The notes under the pieces: model-generated
Seen by the model: only the letters and a program-made list of their open reading frames with translations
Database searches by the model: none
Told to the model about the DNA's origin: nothing
NCBI RefSeq assembly: GCF_003336245.1
Contig: NZ_QPHM01000001.1
Span: forward strand, 1,612,001-1,676,000
Reading direction: 5' to 3'
Length of the DNA: 64,000 bases
Origin: Haloplanus salinus
GTDB lineage: Archaea > Halobacteriota > Halobacteria > Halobacteriales > Haloferacaceae
Program-made: the position numbers and the translations under genes
In this document: positions 7,979 to 18,400 of the stretch, in pieces
How positions within the stretch are numbered: position 1 is the first letter of the stretch
Layout of the letters: each line of letters starts with the position of its first letter

Positions 7979-8494
7979 TCAGCGCAGATCGCCGACCGAA
8001 CTCATCGTCTCCGCCAGCGCGTCCCGCTTTTCGATCGTCGCGTTCGCGCCCGGTTCGAGGACGCCCGCCACCGCGTCGGCGAGTTCGGGCACGGCGTCGT
8101 GCGTCTCGACGTACGTCGCCAGCGCCACGTCCGCCTCGTCGGCGCCGACGAGTTCGATCGCCTCGCTTCGGGAGAGGGCGCCGTCGAGCCAGTCGCGGAG
8201 GATGTCTCGAGCCGTGGGACCGAGCGGCGACAGCCCCGCGACGCCACAACGATGCAAGAGCTTGGCAGCCGTCATCGGTGCGATGCCCGCTTCGTGTGCA
8301 CAATCTCCTACGCTCGTTCCGGCAGCGTACGACTTCAAGACGCTCGCCGCCGCCTCCGGCGTACACGGCAGCGCATCCTCGTGGGTCTCGAGTCGGGCGG
8401 ACAGGCTGTCGCTCGTTACGTCCACCGTCGGGACGCCCCGATCGTTCTGGCGCTCGTGTACCTCGATTCCCGCGGCGATGTCCGACAGTCCCAT
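7979..8494 (-). CDS. Haloarchaeal protein of unknown function with HTH-like segment
   Basis: The 171-residue protein begins 'M-G-L-S-D-I-A-A-G-I-E-V'. Its middle part ('S-V-G-D-C-A-H-E-A-G-I-A-P-M-T-A-A-K-L-L-H') reads like a helix-turn-helix, and an Ala/Glu-rich helical C-terminal half follows. It is conserved next to TFB in haloarchaea as far as I remember (possibly DUF7858). ATG 8494 is preferred over GTG 8500; a TATA-like cttttaca (minus, about 8519-8526) supports a near-leaderless start. It is transcribed divergently from the TFB gene, which suggests but does not prove a regulatory link. Confidence 0.65.
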   Translation of the reverse strand: MGLSDIAAGIEVHERQNDRGVPTVDVTSDSLSARLETHEDALPCTPEAAASVLKSYAAGTSVGDCAHEAGIAPMTAAKLLHRCGVAGLSPLGPTARDILRDWLDGALSRSEAIELVGADEADVALATYVETHDAVPELADAVAGVLEPGANATIEKRDALAETMSSVGDLR

Positions 8495-8620
8495 CGCCAC
8501 TAACTCGCGAGCCGATCAGTGTAAAAGCTAGCCCCCGATCGGGGGTGGCCGGCCATAGCGTACCGGTCAACGGTACGTTTGTGACGGCTCACGACGTCGA
8601 TTCGGGCCGCCGTCGGCCGT

Positions 8621-8630
8621 GTTTAAATAC
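8621..8630 (+). promoter_or_regulatory. TATA box of the TFB gene
   Basis: The sequence gtttaaatac lies about 27-36 nt upstream of the TFB start (ATG 8657, or GTG 8654 directly before it). That fits the usual archaeal spacing and predicts a nearly leaderless transcript. Confidence 0.65.
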
Positions 8631-8656
8631 TCTATCGGGCACAAGTTTCGATTGTG

Positions 8657-9517
8657 ATGAGCCAGGCACGAATGGAGTGTCCGGAGTGCAGCGGCCGATT
8701 GAACACTGAGGGAACCGAGACGGTCTGTGACCGGTGTGGCCTCGTCGTCGACGAGTACCGAATCGACCACGGCCCCGAGTGGCGGTCCTTCGCAGACGAC
8801 GATACGAACCCGGAGCGGACGGGCGCACCGCTCGTCCAGTCGCGTCACGACCGCGGCCTCTCGACCGACATCGGACGATCGACGCGGGTGAAAGGCCGGA
8901 AACGGCGACGACTCTCCCGTATGCGGACCCAGCACAATCGGGCACAGATTTCCACGAAACGCGAGCGGAATCAGGTGTACGCGTTCACCGAGATTCGGCG
9001 GCTCGTCGGCGCACTATCGCTTCCGACACACGTCCGGGAGTCGGCGTGTTCGCTCTTTCGCTCGGCACAGGAGGCCGACCTGCTCCGCGGTCGGTCGCTG
9101 GAGGGCTTCGCCTCCGCGACGGTGTACGCCACCTGCCGGGTGTGTTCGGTCTCACGCACCGTCGAGGAAGTCGTCGACGCCGCGAAGGCCACTGAGGACG
9201 AACACCGGGCGGCCTACCGCGCGCTGAACCGCGAACTCGACGTCGCAACCGGCCCGATCCACCCCACCGAGTACGTCCCGCGGTACGCGAGCGAACTCGA
9301 CGTGAGCGACTCCGTGCGCCGGCGGGCCGAGGAGCACGCCCGCCGACTCCGCGAGTCGGGCGACGCCGCCGGTCGGAACCCGAGCGGCGTCGCTGCCGCC
9401 TGCCTCTACACCGCCGCTCGTGAGACCGGCGCGTCGCTCACGCAACAGGCCGCCGCCGACGTGGCCGACGTGACGCCCGTCACCGTCCGCAACACCTACC
9501 GACTCCTGCAGAACTGA
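8657..9517 (+). CDS. tfb: Transcription initiation factor TFB (TFIIB homologue)
   Basis: TFB bridges TBP-DNA and RNA polymerase during initiation. The 286-residue protein has an N-terminal zinc ribbon (Cys 8, 11, 24, 27), then the B-reader-like segment 'G-P-E-W-R-S-F' with 'L-S-T-D-I-G', and two cyclin-like repeats (roughly residues 95-190 and 195-286). The C-terminal repeat ends with the HTH that reads the BRE ('Q-Q-A-A-A-D-V-A-D-V-T-P-V-T-V-R-N'). It is somewhat shorter than the usual ~300-330 and the linker after the ribbon is basic. Haloarchaea encode several TFBs; which paralogue this is cannot be judged here. It converges with the minD-like gene. Confidence 0.92.
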   Translation: MSQARMECPECSGRLNTEGTETVCDRCGLVVDEYRIDHGPEWRSFADDDTNPERTGAPLVQSRHDRGLSTDIGRSTRVKGRKRRRLSRMRTQHNRAQISTKRERNQVYAFTEIRRLVGALSLPTHVRESACSLFRSAQEADLLRGRSLEGFASATVYATCRVCSVSRTVEEVVDAAKATEDEHRAAYRALNRELDVATGPIHPTEYVPRYASELDVSDSVRRRAEEHARRLRESGDAAGRNPSGVAAACLYTAARETGASLTQQAAADVADVTPVTVRNTYRLLQN

Positions 9518-9536
9518 CGCGCTTTCACCCCTGTTC

Positions 9537-10211
9537 TCAACGCCGCGTCCGCCGACACTCACGCACCGACGCCGCGAGCGACCGGACCGCCGCCGCCGCG
9601 ACCGACTCCGACGCTGCCGTTCCGACCGGCCGCTCTGCCTCGACCGACCGGCCTACGCGCGGATCGGCCGGCACCGTCGAAACCGGAGCCCCGAGCACCC
9701 GCCGAAACACGCCGGTCGGCGGGTCGTCGGCGTCGGTCGTCCGGTTGAGCGCGACCCCGGCCACCCCCGCGTCGAGTTCGCGCGCCAGCTCGCGCGTCCG
9801 AACCGCGTCAGCTAGGGCGAACCGGCGCGGCGAGACGACGAGGACGCAGGCGTCCGCGACGGCGAGCGGGACGCCAACGTCCGCACGCAGACCGGCCGGA
9901 CAGTCGACTACCACGTCACTCCACTCGCTCTCGACCCGCCGGAGCACCGCGGCGAGTTCGCGAACGTCCGCCGCGCGGGCGCCGGCGAGCGACCGTCCAC
10001 ACGGCAAGAGCGACACGGGGCCGCCGCGAACTGCCTCGGAAACGTCGGCTTGCCCCGCGAGCACGTCGTGGAGGTCCGGCCCCCGGCCCCGGGGTAGATC
10101 CGCCATCCCCAGGTCGGCGTCGACGACGACGGCGTCGAGCGCGGCACCGAGGTTGTAGGCGACCGTCGTCTTTCCGACGCCGCCTTTGCCACCCGCGACG
10201 GCGACGATCAC
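9537..10211 (-). CDS. MinD/ParA-like ATPase, last gene of the mcm run
   Basis: The 224-residue protein carries an intact deviant Walker A (G-G-K-G-G-V-G-K-T-T, residues 7-16), switch I 'V-V-V-D-A-D-L-G-M-A-D' and Walker B-like 'D-V-V-V-D-C-P-A-G'. MinD/ParA ATPases act as dimeric positioning switches. No clear C-terminal amphipathic membrane helix is visible; the tail is basic (R-E-C-R-R-T-R-R). The start is GTG, overlapping the stop of the preceding gene as GTGA. Its place in the helicase gene run hints at a role in replication or segregation rather than division; that is inference. Confidence 0.88.
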   Translation of the reverse strand: MIVAVAGGKGGVGKTTVAYNLGAALDAVVVDADLGMADLPRGRGPDLHDVLAGQADVSEAVRGGPVSLLPCGRSLAGARAADVRELAAVLRRVESEWSDVVVDCPAGLRADVGVPLAVADACVLVVSPRRFALADAVRTRELARELDAGVAGVALNRTTDADDPPTGVFRRVLGAPVSTVPADPRVGRSVEAERPVGTAASESVAAAAVRSLAASVRECRRTRR

Positions 10212-10882
10212 GGCAGCCTCCGGAGCGCCTCTATCGGGACGTCTACCGTCGACGCCCGTTCCGCGAGCGCCGCCGCCCGTTGTGCAACCGCTCCGAGCGC
10301 GGCGGCGTCCGCCGACACCTGCTCGGTCAGTTCGGACACGTCACTCGTCTCGCCGAGCGTCGTCGTCGCCGACTCGACCGACGCGTCCGTCAGCCGTTCC
10401 CCGCGCTCGATCCGCGTCTCGACCGTCGTCAGCCACGATTCGACCGCGGGCGGAACCTCCGCCTCGGAGGCCGTCGCGGCCGGCGGCCCGTCCTCAGTCC
10501 CGTCGCTCTCGTCCTCCCCGACGTCCGGTATCGCGTCGCTGGGCGGCCGCGGATCGCCCAGTTCCCGGACTGCAGTCGCCGTCGCGTCGGCGTCCTCCCC
10601 GCTCGCCCGTCCATCGTCGACGATGGACACCGGCGGCCGTCTCGCCGGCGCCGGGCAGGCGTAGCCGAGCGTGCGCCGCCCCGTCGCCGACACGACGCCC
10701 GTGAATCCGTCCTCTGTCCATCCGGACTCGGGGACTCCGGCACGTTTCGGCGGGAGCACGGGGCCGTCGAGGTGGTTCGAGACGCGAACGCGTCGGTCGA
10801 CCGGCGACGGGTTTCGCAGGTCGACCGTCACGAGCGTCACGTCGTGGCCGTCGAGCGACGTGACAGACCAGTCGAAGTCCAT
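10208..10882 (-). CDS. Uncharacterised haloarchaeal protein in the mcm run
   Basis: The 224-residue protein has an N-terminal beta-rich part (about residues 1-75) with 'D-L-R-N-P-S-P-V-D-R-R-V-R-V-S-N' that resembles Ig-like or CARDB-like strands, a low-complexity acidic linker (about 85-135), and a helical C-terminal part with heptad-like Ala/Glu spacing. I recall a DUF7857-type name but cannot verify it. ATG 10882 was chosen; GTG 10903, which overlaps the upstream stop as GTGA, is a serious alternative. It overlaps the minD start by four bases, so translation is probably coupled. Confidence 0.7.
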   Translation of the reverse strand: MDFDWSVTSLDGHDVTLVTVDLRNPSPVDRRVRVSNHLDGPVLPPKRAGVPESGWTEDGFTGVVSATGRRTLGYACPAPARRPPVSIVDDGRASGEDADATATAVRELGDPRPPSDAIPDVGEDESDGTEDGPPAATASEAEVPPAVESWLTTVETRIERGERLTDASVESATTTLGETSDVSELTEQVSADAAALGAVAQRAAALAERASTVDVPIEALRRLP

Positions 10883-10899
10883 GCCTCGCAGTGGCCGCG

Positions 10900-11730
10900 T
10901 CACCCGATATAAATGACCGGCGTCTTCAGAACCGACGCGGCCGCGTCGGCGCCGTCGATCCGGTCGAGGCCGTCGACGACGACCGGTGCGTCGAGCGGGG
11001 CGAGGCGGGCCACCGCGAGCGCGGCCGTCACGCGGTCACCCTCGTACGTCCCCGGCGTCGACCCGGCCGTCGCCGTTCCGGGGACGGACCGCAGCGCCGC
11101 CCGGAACCGGTCCCACACCGCGGCCGCAAGGTCCCGCCGGACCTCACGTTCGCGGTTCGCCACGCGGTCCTCGAGTTCGAGGCGACGCTCGCGGCGATCA
11201 CGCGCGTCGCGGGCCACCGTCTCCGCCCGTTCAAGCGCCTGCTCGGCCGCGATTCGTTCGGTCTCGGCCTCCGCCAACTGGGTCGTCGCCTCGTTCAACT
11301 GCGCTTCGACCGCAGTCGTGTCCGCGTCGACTTCCCGACGGGCCTGCAGTCGCCCCCGAAGCTCGGCGACGCGCTCGCGGAGCCGTTCCTCCTTTTCACC
11401 CGTCTCGGCAACCCGCCGCCGCGCCGCGCCCACGTTGACCGGCGGCGCCGATAGCTCGGCCAGTTGGGACCGGGCGTCGTCGAGCGCCGACTGCGCTGGC
11501 GACGTGTGCCCGAGCGCCCGCGCCGCCGTGGCGAGTGCCGCCCGCCGGTCGAACGTCTCCGGCGGAAGTCGTCGCACGTGTTCGTGAGCGTCTCCCGGTA
11601 CAGGGCAGTCGACGTGAATCGGTGGATCCGCGGCGCCAACCGATTCCACGACGGCCGCCGCCGACACGCCCGCTCCCGTCAGATCGATCGTCCGTCCTTC
11701 GTACGCCCGTCCGTCGACGATCACCCGCAC
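10900..11730 (-). CDS. Coiled-coil protein in the mcm run, function unknown
   Basis: The 276-residue protein has a small N-terminal alpha/beta part ('I-V-D-G-R-A-Y-E-G-R-T-I-D-L'), a long central coiled coil of about 100 residues (about 95-195) rich in Glu, Arg, Ala and Leu, and a C-terminal domain ending in 'A-P-V-V-V-D-G-L-D-R-I-D-G-A-D-A-A' with Walker B-like strands. It lacks a P-loop, so it is not an SMC or Rad50 ATPase, although the layout of a coil with small end domains is reminiscent. The start is GTG at 11730. It lies 15 nt after the preceding gene. Confidence 0.7.
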   Translation of the reverse strand: MRVIVDGRAYEGRTIDLTGAGVSAAAVVESVGAADPPIHVDCPVPGDAHEHVRRLPPETFDRRAALATAARALGHTSPAQSALDDARSQLAELSAPPVNVGAARRRVAETGEKEERLRERVAELRGRLQARREVDADTTAVEAQLNEATTQLAEAETERIAAEQALERAETVARDARDRRERRLELEDRVANREREVRRDLAAAVWDRFRAALRSVPGTATAGSTPGTYEGDRVTAALAVARLAPLDAPVVVDGLDRIDGADAAASVLKTPVIYIG

Positions 11731-11745
11731 GTTCGACCCTCCGCG

Positions 11746-12084
11746 CTACAGCTCCGTCCCCCGCATCGCGTCCGGATCGGGGTGGTCCGTCCCCGCGGCG
11801 AACTTGTCGTATGGCGTGCTCGCTGCGTCCCGCTTCTCGTACGCCTCGGCGGCGTCCCGCACCGCCTCCGGTACGGCGGCGAATTCGTTGAACGGCCGCG
11901 TCCGCTCGATCTGTACGTCGTCGCCGTGTTTCGCCCGAAGACGGAGCGCCAGAAAGGCCCCCAGCTCCGTCTCCTCGAACAGTGCCGCTCGGCCGAACTC
12001 CCGGACAACCGCCGACCCGTGCGTTCGACGGACGTTTCTGAGCGTCGTTCGGGCACTCCGCGAGTACGTGACGACGAGTAGCAA
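11746..12084 (-). CDS. Uncharacterised 112-residue protein in the mcm run
   Basis: The protein begins 'L-L-V-V-T-Y-S-R-S-A-R' and holds the conserved-looking blocks 'F-L-A-L-R-L-R-A-K-H-G' and 'R-T-R-P-F-N-E-F-A-A-V-P-E-A-V-R'. The only start that gives the expected N-terminus is TTG at 12084. The frame remains open upstream to beyond the previous gene's end, and the nearby ATG is in another frame. Family members recalled from other haloarchaea begin at the same residue. The basic N-terminal helix could bind nucleic acid, but there is no direct evidence. Confidence 0.65.
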   Translation of the reverse strand: MLLVVTYSRSARTTLRNVRRTHGSAVVREFGRAALFEETELGAFLALRLRAKHGDDVQIERTRPFNEFAAVPEAVRDAAEAYEKRDAASTPYDKFAAGTDHPDPDAMRGTEL

Positions 12085-12133
12085 CGCCTCGCCATCTTCG
12101 TAGCGATCACCTAACCTTGTCGGTATCGGCAGC

Positions 12134-12415
12134 CTACTCCACTCGCTCGATCGTAAACGCCTCCGGGACGTCTGTCGCGTGTTCGGCGATCCGATCCCTG
12201 GCCTCGGCGCGCGACGACGCCACCACGACGACGTCTTCGACGGCCCCGTCGCCGCGGCCGACGTACGCCGCTAATCCCGTTTCGTCACTAAATTCGGTCG
12301 CGTACGTCCGCAGCGCCGCTAGGACGCGCTCCTCGGTCGCTGCGAGGTCGGCCTCGCCCGCCTCGAACTCACGGAGCGCCTGTTCGACGTTTCGGATCGC
12401 GGAGATGCGGTCCAT
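12134..12415 (-). CDS. Uncharacterised 93-residue protein directly after mcm
   Basis: The product has an N-terminal helix ('I-S-A-I-R-N-V-E-Q-A-L-R-E-F-E'), a second helix ending 'L-R-T-Y-A-T-E-F', and strands around 'V-V-V-V-A-S-S-R-A-E-A-R'. The ATG at 12413-12415 shares one base with the MCM stop codon (TGATG), so it is almost certainly translated by termination-reinitiation after the helicase. An upstream GTG at 12418 is less likely. The function is unknown; the arrangement suggests a partner produced with MCM. Confidence 0.7.
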   Translation of the reverse strand: MDRISAIRNVEQALREFEAGEADLAATEERVLAALRTYATEFSDETGLAAYVGRGDGAVEDVVVVASSRAEARDRIAEHATDVPEAFTIERVE

Positions 12416-15400
12416 CACACCACCTTGTACTGATCCGTCTTCGGGCTGTACAGGTCGCCTTTCCGCCGCAGCTGCTCGATCTGATCCATCACTTTCGACT
12501 CCTCGATGCCCTCCGCCTCGGCGCGTTCGACGATGGCCTCCAGCGGCGCGCCCGCCTCCTTCTCGTACTCGGCGTCGACCGTCTCGATCACGTCTTTGAT
12601 GCTCTTGATGCGGTCGCGCTGGCTCTTCGAGGTGCCCGTCTCGATCACGTCGGCGTCGAACTCGCCGGTTTCGGGGTCGACGCCGATATCCTGGAGGCAG
12701 GAACGGACGATCTCGATGACCCGGTCGGCGTCCGCGCGCTCGACGGTGTCGGAGAGGCGTACCCGCGCGCTCGCCTCCGCCAGCCGCACCAGCGCCTCTA
12801 GCTTTCGTGCCGTCACCGGCACCGGCGCGTCCTCGTCGGCCCCTTTCGCGCGCAAATCGACGTAGAAGTCCCGAATCGCCGCCTTCGCTTCGTCGGTCAT
12901 CGTCGGGAAACAGGTGCGCTTGGCGTAGGCGATGTACTTCCGCAGGAGGTCGGGGTCGATTTCGGGGTCGACCGTGTCGGTGACCGAGGCCACTTCCTCG
13001 GCGGTGTGATTCGGGTTCGCCACCTTCGTCCGCTGGGTTTCGAGTTCGCCGGCGTAGTTGGTCCGCAGGATGTGCTCCGCGAGGGCGGCGTCCTTGTCCG
13101 GGTCAGGTTGGTCCGTCACGGTAAAGATCAGGTCGAACCGCGAGATCAAGGCCGGTTCGAGATCGATCTGTTCGCCGATGGGTTCGTACTGGTCGAAGCG
13201 GCCGTACTTCGGGTTGGCGGCGCCCAGCAGGGAACAGCGGGATTTGAGGGTGGCGTTTATTCCAGCCTTACTTATACTAATACTTTGTTGTTCCAATGCT
13301 TGGTGCATTGCCGAACGGTCTTCGGAATTATGCACGACCATCCCGTTGGCGACGAAGTTGTGGGTGCCGTCGACGGTGAGGTCGTACACGTGAGGCGGTT
13401 TCTTTCGCTCGCCGACCTCTTGGATGATATTCCGTAATTCCTGTTTCACATCCCCGATTTTATCGAGCGTCACAGCTCGTACGTCGTCGAATCGAGCCGT
13501 GTTGACGACGTTTCGAGTCCAGCGCGAGAGGGTCGATGCGTCGACATCGAGGCCGTCGGCAATCGTATCCAACGAGACGTCGTACCGTTCCGCGAGCTCT
13601 CGAATCTCGTTCCAAGTCTCCGGGTCGGGCTCGTCGGTGAGGAGTTGGCGGGTGCGTTCGACCGCCTCCGTCTCGTCGCACCCGAGTCTGTCGGCCAGTT
13701 CGTGTTCGAGTTGCTCGACCCGGTCGTCGTCCGCGTCCGCGACTGTGGACCTCACGTCCGAGACGCGGCGCCACTTCACGTCGCCGCTAACAAGTTCGCG
13801 AAGCGGGGAGAGATCGGTCTGCGCAACATCGGTTAAGATGGCCCGCAGATTGGTGGAGATCGTCGATCGGAGCGATGAATCTTGCCCCCAGTTGCGGGAG
13901 ATTTCCTGCTGAGTAACCCCGTTCTCCATCGAGGCCAGTTCCGTCTGAGAGACATGGTACCGTTCCCGCAGTTCTTCGAGTGTCTCCCAACCTGTTGCTG
14001 GAGTCAGTTCGGCCAGATCGGCCGAGGCCATCTCTCGGCGCTGTTCGAAGGCATCGAAGATCTCCCGACCCAGCCGTAGCGACACGTTCGCATCGCCGTT
14101 CTCGAAGTTGCAGTACGTCGTGTCTCCAATCCCGCACTCGCTCTGATACAGCCGGAGGGCTTCGCGTAGTTCCGCGAGTAAATCGCCACACTCCGGGATC
14201 ACGTCCAGTATTGTCCGGTCACCGCTGACGTTCTCTCGGACCGTCTCCAGTGACGATGCCTTCCTGTCGAGAACGAACCCGATGTGTTGCTCGAACGCAC
14301 GGATCGAGTCGGCGGAGGTGATGGCAAGGACGTGGAGATTACGACGGCCATCGCGTTCCCGTGTCTGCAGTTGACTCGAAATTCCGAACTCCAACAGGAG
14401 ATGTTTCGTTCCGAGGAGGAGTTCGTAACTCGCAGAGGCTATCCGTACGTTCCCTGTCTGCGTATCGACGGTCCCTTCGCTGTCAGCCAGTGCCCGAACG
14501 AACGCCGCCTTGGCAGTTTTCGACGCGTTCGAGAGCCCCTCTGGGAATGATTTTTGATCGTACGTTCGCAGGTTCATCCCCGCTTCGAGAACGGCGTCAG
14601 CGTAGTCCCGTCCGGACAACCGGACGGTTTCGACACCGTCGGCACGCTGTTCGCTGGGTGCCCTGATCGGCTCCGCATCGAACGCCTTTCGACACGCTCG
14701 CTCGAAATCGGCCAGTAGTTCCTCCTCGGCGTTCGTGAATCTGATTCCGTAGCTTCCGTGTTCGCGGTCGTAGAACACGTTTCCGTCGCCCGAAAGGTAG
14801 CCCAATATCGAACTGAAGCCAGGGGACAGTCCATCGCCCTCCCCGTCCGTCGGCGCCGTCTGGGGGCCTCCGGGCTCGACGGCCATGCTCCCACCGTCCG
14901 TCGCCGACTGTGGCACCGCTCGCGGCACGTACACCCAATCGCCCGACGACAGGTCACTGGCCGCTCGCTCCACCCGCTCCCCGTCTTCGAAGACAAAAAA
15001 TGGGTGATCGTCGGTGGCCGTGAGTCGCTCGCCAGTCTCCAGTCGGACGTCGGTGAGGTCCGTCGGCGCCTCGTACTCGTGCACTGCCGTCACGGGCCGT
15101 GAGACGATCCGACCGTCGTCGGTCATCGTCCATGCGTCGACGTCGGCGTCTCTAATCGTCCGCCCGTTGTCGAGTTCTTCGACCGTTCCCGTTTCCGCGG
15201 CGTCGCGTGCGAGTTCCTCGATTCGACGGATCGATCCGTCGGCGAGGTGGACGATCGTATCGCCGGTCACACATCGCATCTTGTCGAGTTCGTCCACCGC
15301 CGCAATGCCCTGATCGGCCAGCACGAGCGCCCCGGCTTCCAGACTCCACTGCTGTCCTTCGCCGAAATCGTCGCGAACGGCGGCGGCCGTGTTGTGCGTA

Positions 15401-18400
15401 ACGATGCCATTGCCGATGAAGTTGTTCGTCTCGGGGACAGTGAGATCGAACAGCTCTTTCTCTCCCGTATCGACAGCGCTGACGACTTCGTCCCACACGA
15501 GACTCGCGTCGACGGCCTCACGGACAGCCGACTCGACGGGTCCGAGGTCACGCTCCTTGAGCATCGCGCGTGCCCGTTTTCGGCTCGGATTGTCGCCACG
15601 ATAGATATTCTGGTAGTATGCGCCGGCCGGTCCGGTGGTGGCCGCAAGCGCTCCCCCAACCGGCAGCCGTTCACCTCGTCGGGTTGCGTCGCCAACGATG
15701 CCGTCGAGGGCCGCGCTCTTTGCCGTCGATTCGAAGCCGATCCGTTCGGCGAAGATATCGATATTTTGCCCGTACATCGCCATATGCGTCTGTACGGCCT
15801 TCGATTCGATTTCGTAGCCACCCTCCAGTTCGTACGTTCCACGTCGATCGCGCTCGCGACGACGCGCTCGAATGCCGTACGTCTCCAGCATCAACTGGAC
15901 CTGGCGAGCGAACTCGTCGCTGATCGTCGAGAACTGAATACTCGATCCGCCATCGTCGCGGGCGGAGACCGATCCATCCGCGTCGAACAGGCCACGGAGG
16001 AATGCGTCGGCGTGTTCGGCCGTCGTCAGCCGCGGATCGAGACTGAGGCCGTCTTTCGGGCTTTCCATCCCGAGATACTGGAAGAAGCGAGCGATTGTCG
16101 CGCTGTGAATACGAATACAGGGAACACGTTCGTCCTGTCGCTCGACTTCGACCGATTTGTCGAACGTCTTCTCGACGATCGATGCGGCTTTCCGAAGTAG
16201 CTTCTCATCGCTGTTGGAGAGGCGAACGTGCCCACGATTTTCGCCACGACGAGATAGCATGATGTCCCCGTCGCCGAAAACGAGACCGATGAGATACATG
16301 AGATCTTCATCGAACGACTCTGGAATGGTGATACTATTCCCGTGACCAAGCATCGACCGCGCTACGCCGACATCCGAACGGTCGACGTCGATAGCGTCGA
16401 GTATGCGATCGAGCCGTGAGAGCGGCAGGTGTCGGTTCGACAGCGAATCGTAGATGAAATCTTCGGTGAGGTCCAGTTCTGCGGCCGCGTTCCGAAGGGT
16501 ACCGAACTGCTCACGCAGGCGCCGTCGAAGGACGGTGATCGATTCCTCATCTGGCTTCAGTTTCTCCGCCGAGAACTCGAAGAACGCCCGTGGTGACGGC
16601 GTCGAGCGTTCAGGATCTTCGTATTTCGGGACGGCCACGAAATCGCCGGCCTCGATTTCCGATATTTCGCGCCACTCGATGCCATCGTCGCCACAGACTA
16701 AGACCGGCGTATTCGTCGACGTTTCCAGTTCCTTCCCGTGAGCTGTCTCGACCCGTCGACACTCTTTTTTCGGCATTCGCCAGACGTAGGAACTGGTCTG
16801 TTGGGTCATCTCACCGCTCGTCCGGTCGAACGTGTAAAGATCGTATTCGGCTGGTTCGGACGTTTCCGTAGTAACTGATTCGGAGAGGTGTGGCTTGACT
16901 AGTTCACGAACCGGTTCGAACCCGCTTGCCGTATGGATTAGCGTATCGCCCGTCACACAGAGCCCGGCAGACGACGATCCCTTCCCCGACGTGTAGACGG
17001 ATCGGGGAGCGATATTGCGAATGTAAGACAAGAGCTGGGAGTTGTGTGAAACGACGCCGTTGCCGAGGTACGTGTGCGTACCGGCGACTTCGAGGTCGTA
17101 CACCCAGTCGTAGTCGGGAGTGGTGGTTTCGATCGACTCGATACGGTCCCAGCGGATGCCGCCGTGCCCACCCGCTCCGTCGACAGTCGTCGATCCACCG
17201 TCCGGAACGACGGAAGTCGGCATTGTCGATTCCCCCGCTCCGCCGTTGGTCACACCACCTGCACGAGTTGCGATCCGATCACCGACTGCGAGTTCGTCGG
17301 CTCTGGTCGCATCCATGTACCCGCTATCCTGAACGAACAGCGGGTGTGAGGGCGTTACTTCCACCTCTCGACCGGATTCGGTGCGAACCCGGTACATCCG
17401 ATCGGGCGCGTCCCGCTTCCACACCTTCGTCGCTTGTCCGACGGTGATGCTCCCGTCGGCGGTAACCGTCTGGACGGGGAAACCGACCGGCTGATACACC
17501 CCGTCGTCGACTGCCACAGGATTTTCCAGCCGAGATTCGACGAGTTCGCCGAGCATTCGCTCCGTCCCGTCTCCGAGGACGACTTTGGTATCAAATTTTT
17601 GGCATTTACCGGTACCCGGATCCCCGATCAACAGCATGTGCAGATCCCCCCGAATCCGCGACCCGTCGGGCAGATGCTTGGTCACACCTGAGAACAACTG
17701 GAGAATCATCGCGAGTTTCTCCTCGTCGTAGCCGTAGATGGAGGGGGCGACGGAGGCGACCATCTCGTCGTAGATGTCGGGGTGGTTGGAGAGTTCGATG
17801 ATCTCGCGTTTGTCCGCCTCGTCGATCTCCATGTCCTCGAACTGTTCGTCCTCGATTTCGACGCTCACGCCGTCCATGTAGAGGTCGAACAGTTGGGATT
17901 TCTCGTTGCCCTCGGTCACCTGATCGATGTGGAGGACGCCCGTGACGGTGACGTGGTCGCCGGCGGTCACCTTGCCGGTGATGTCGTCCTCGATGTCGAT
18001 GTCGATGCTCTGGGGCGTCTCGCCGCCGCGTAGTCCCTCCGGCGACTCCTGGACCCGGAGCTTCTGGGAGTCGACGAACTCGCTCTGGTCGTAGTTGACG
18101 CGGAACGGTCCCTGTCGCTCACAGCCCTGACACTCGTGGGGTTCCTGAAAGCTCCCGTCGGACTGGGGGATATACGTCATGGTGCCACAGCGCTGGCATT
18201 CGAAGGCCGCCTCGGTGATCTTCGGGCGTACGTCGGTGGCCTTGCGGACGATGCCCGAGACGGCGATCATCCGCCCCACGTGATTGTCGTGGACGCGGAT
18301 CGACCGGATGTCGACGGTGTCGGGCAGGTTCCGCAGGCGGACGTGGGCCTGCCCGAGCGACACGTCGGCGGGCAGGTCGTACATCCGGAGGGCTTCCTCC

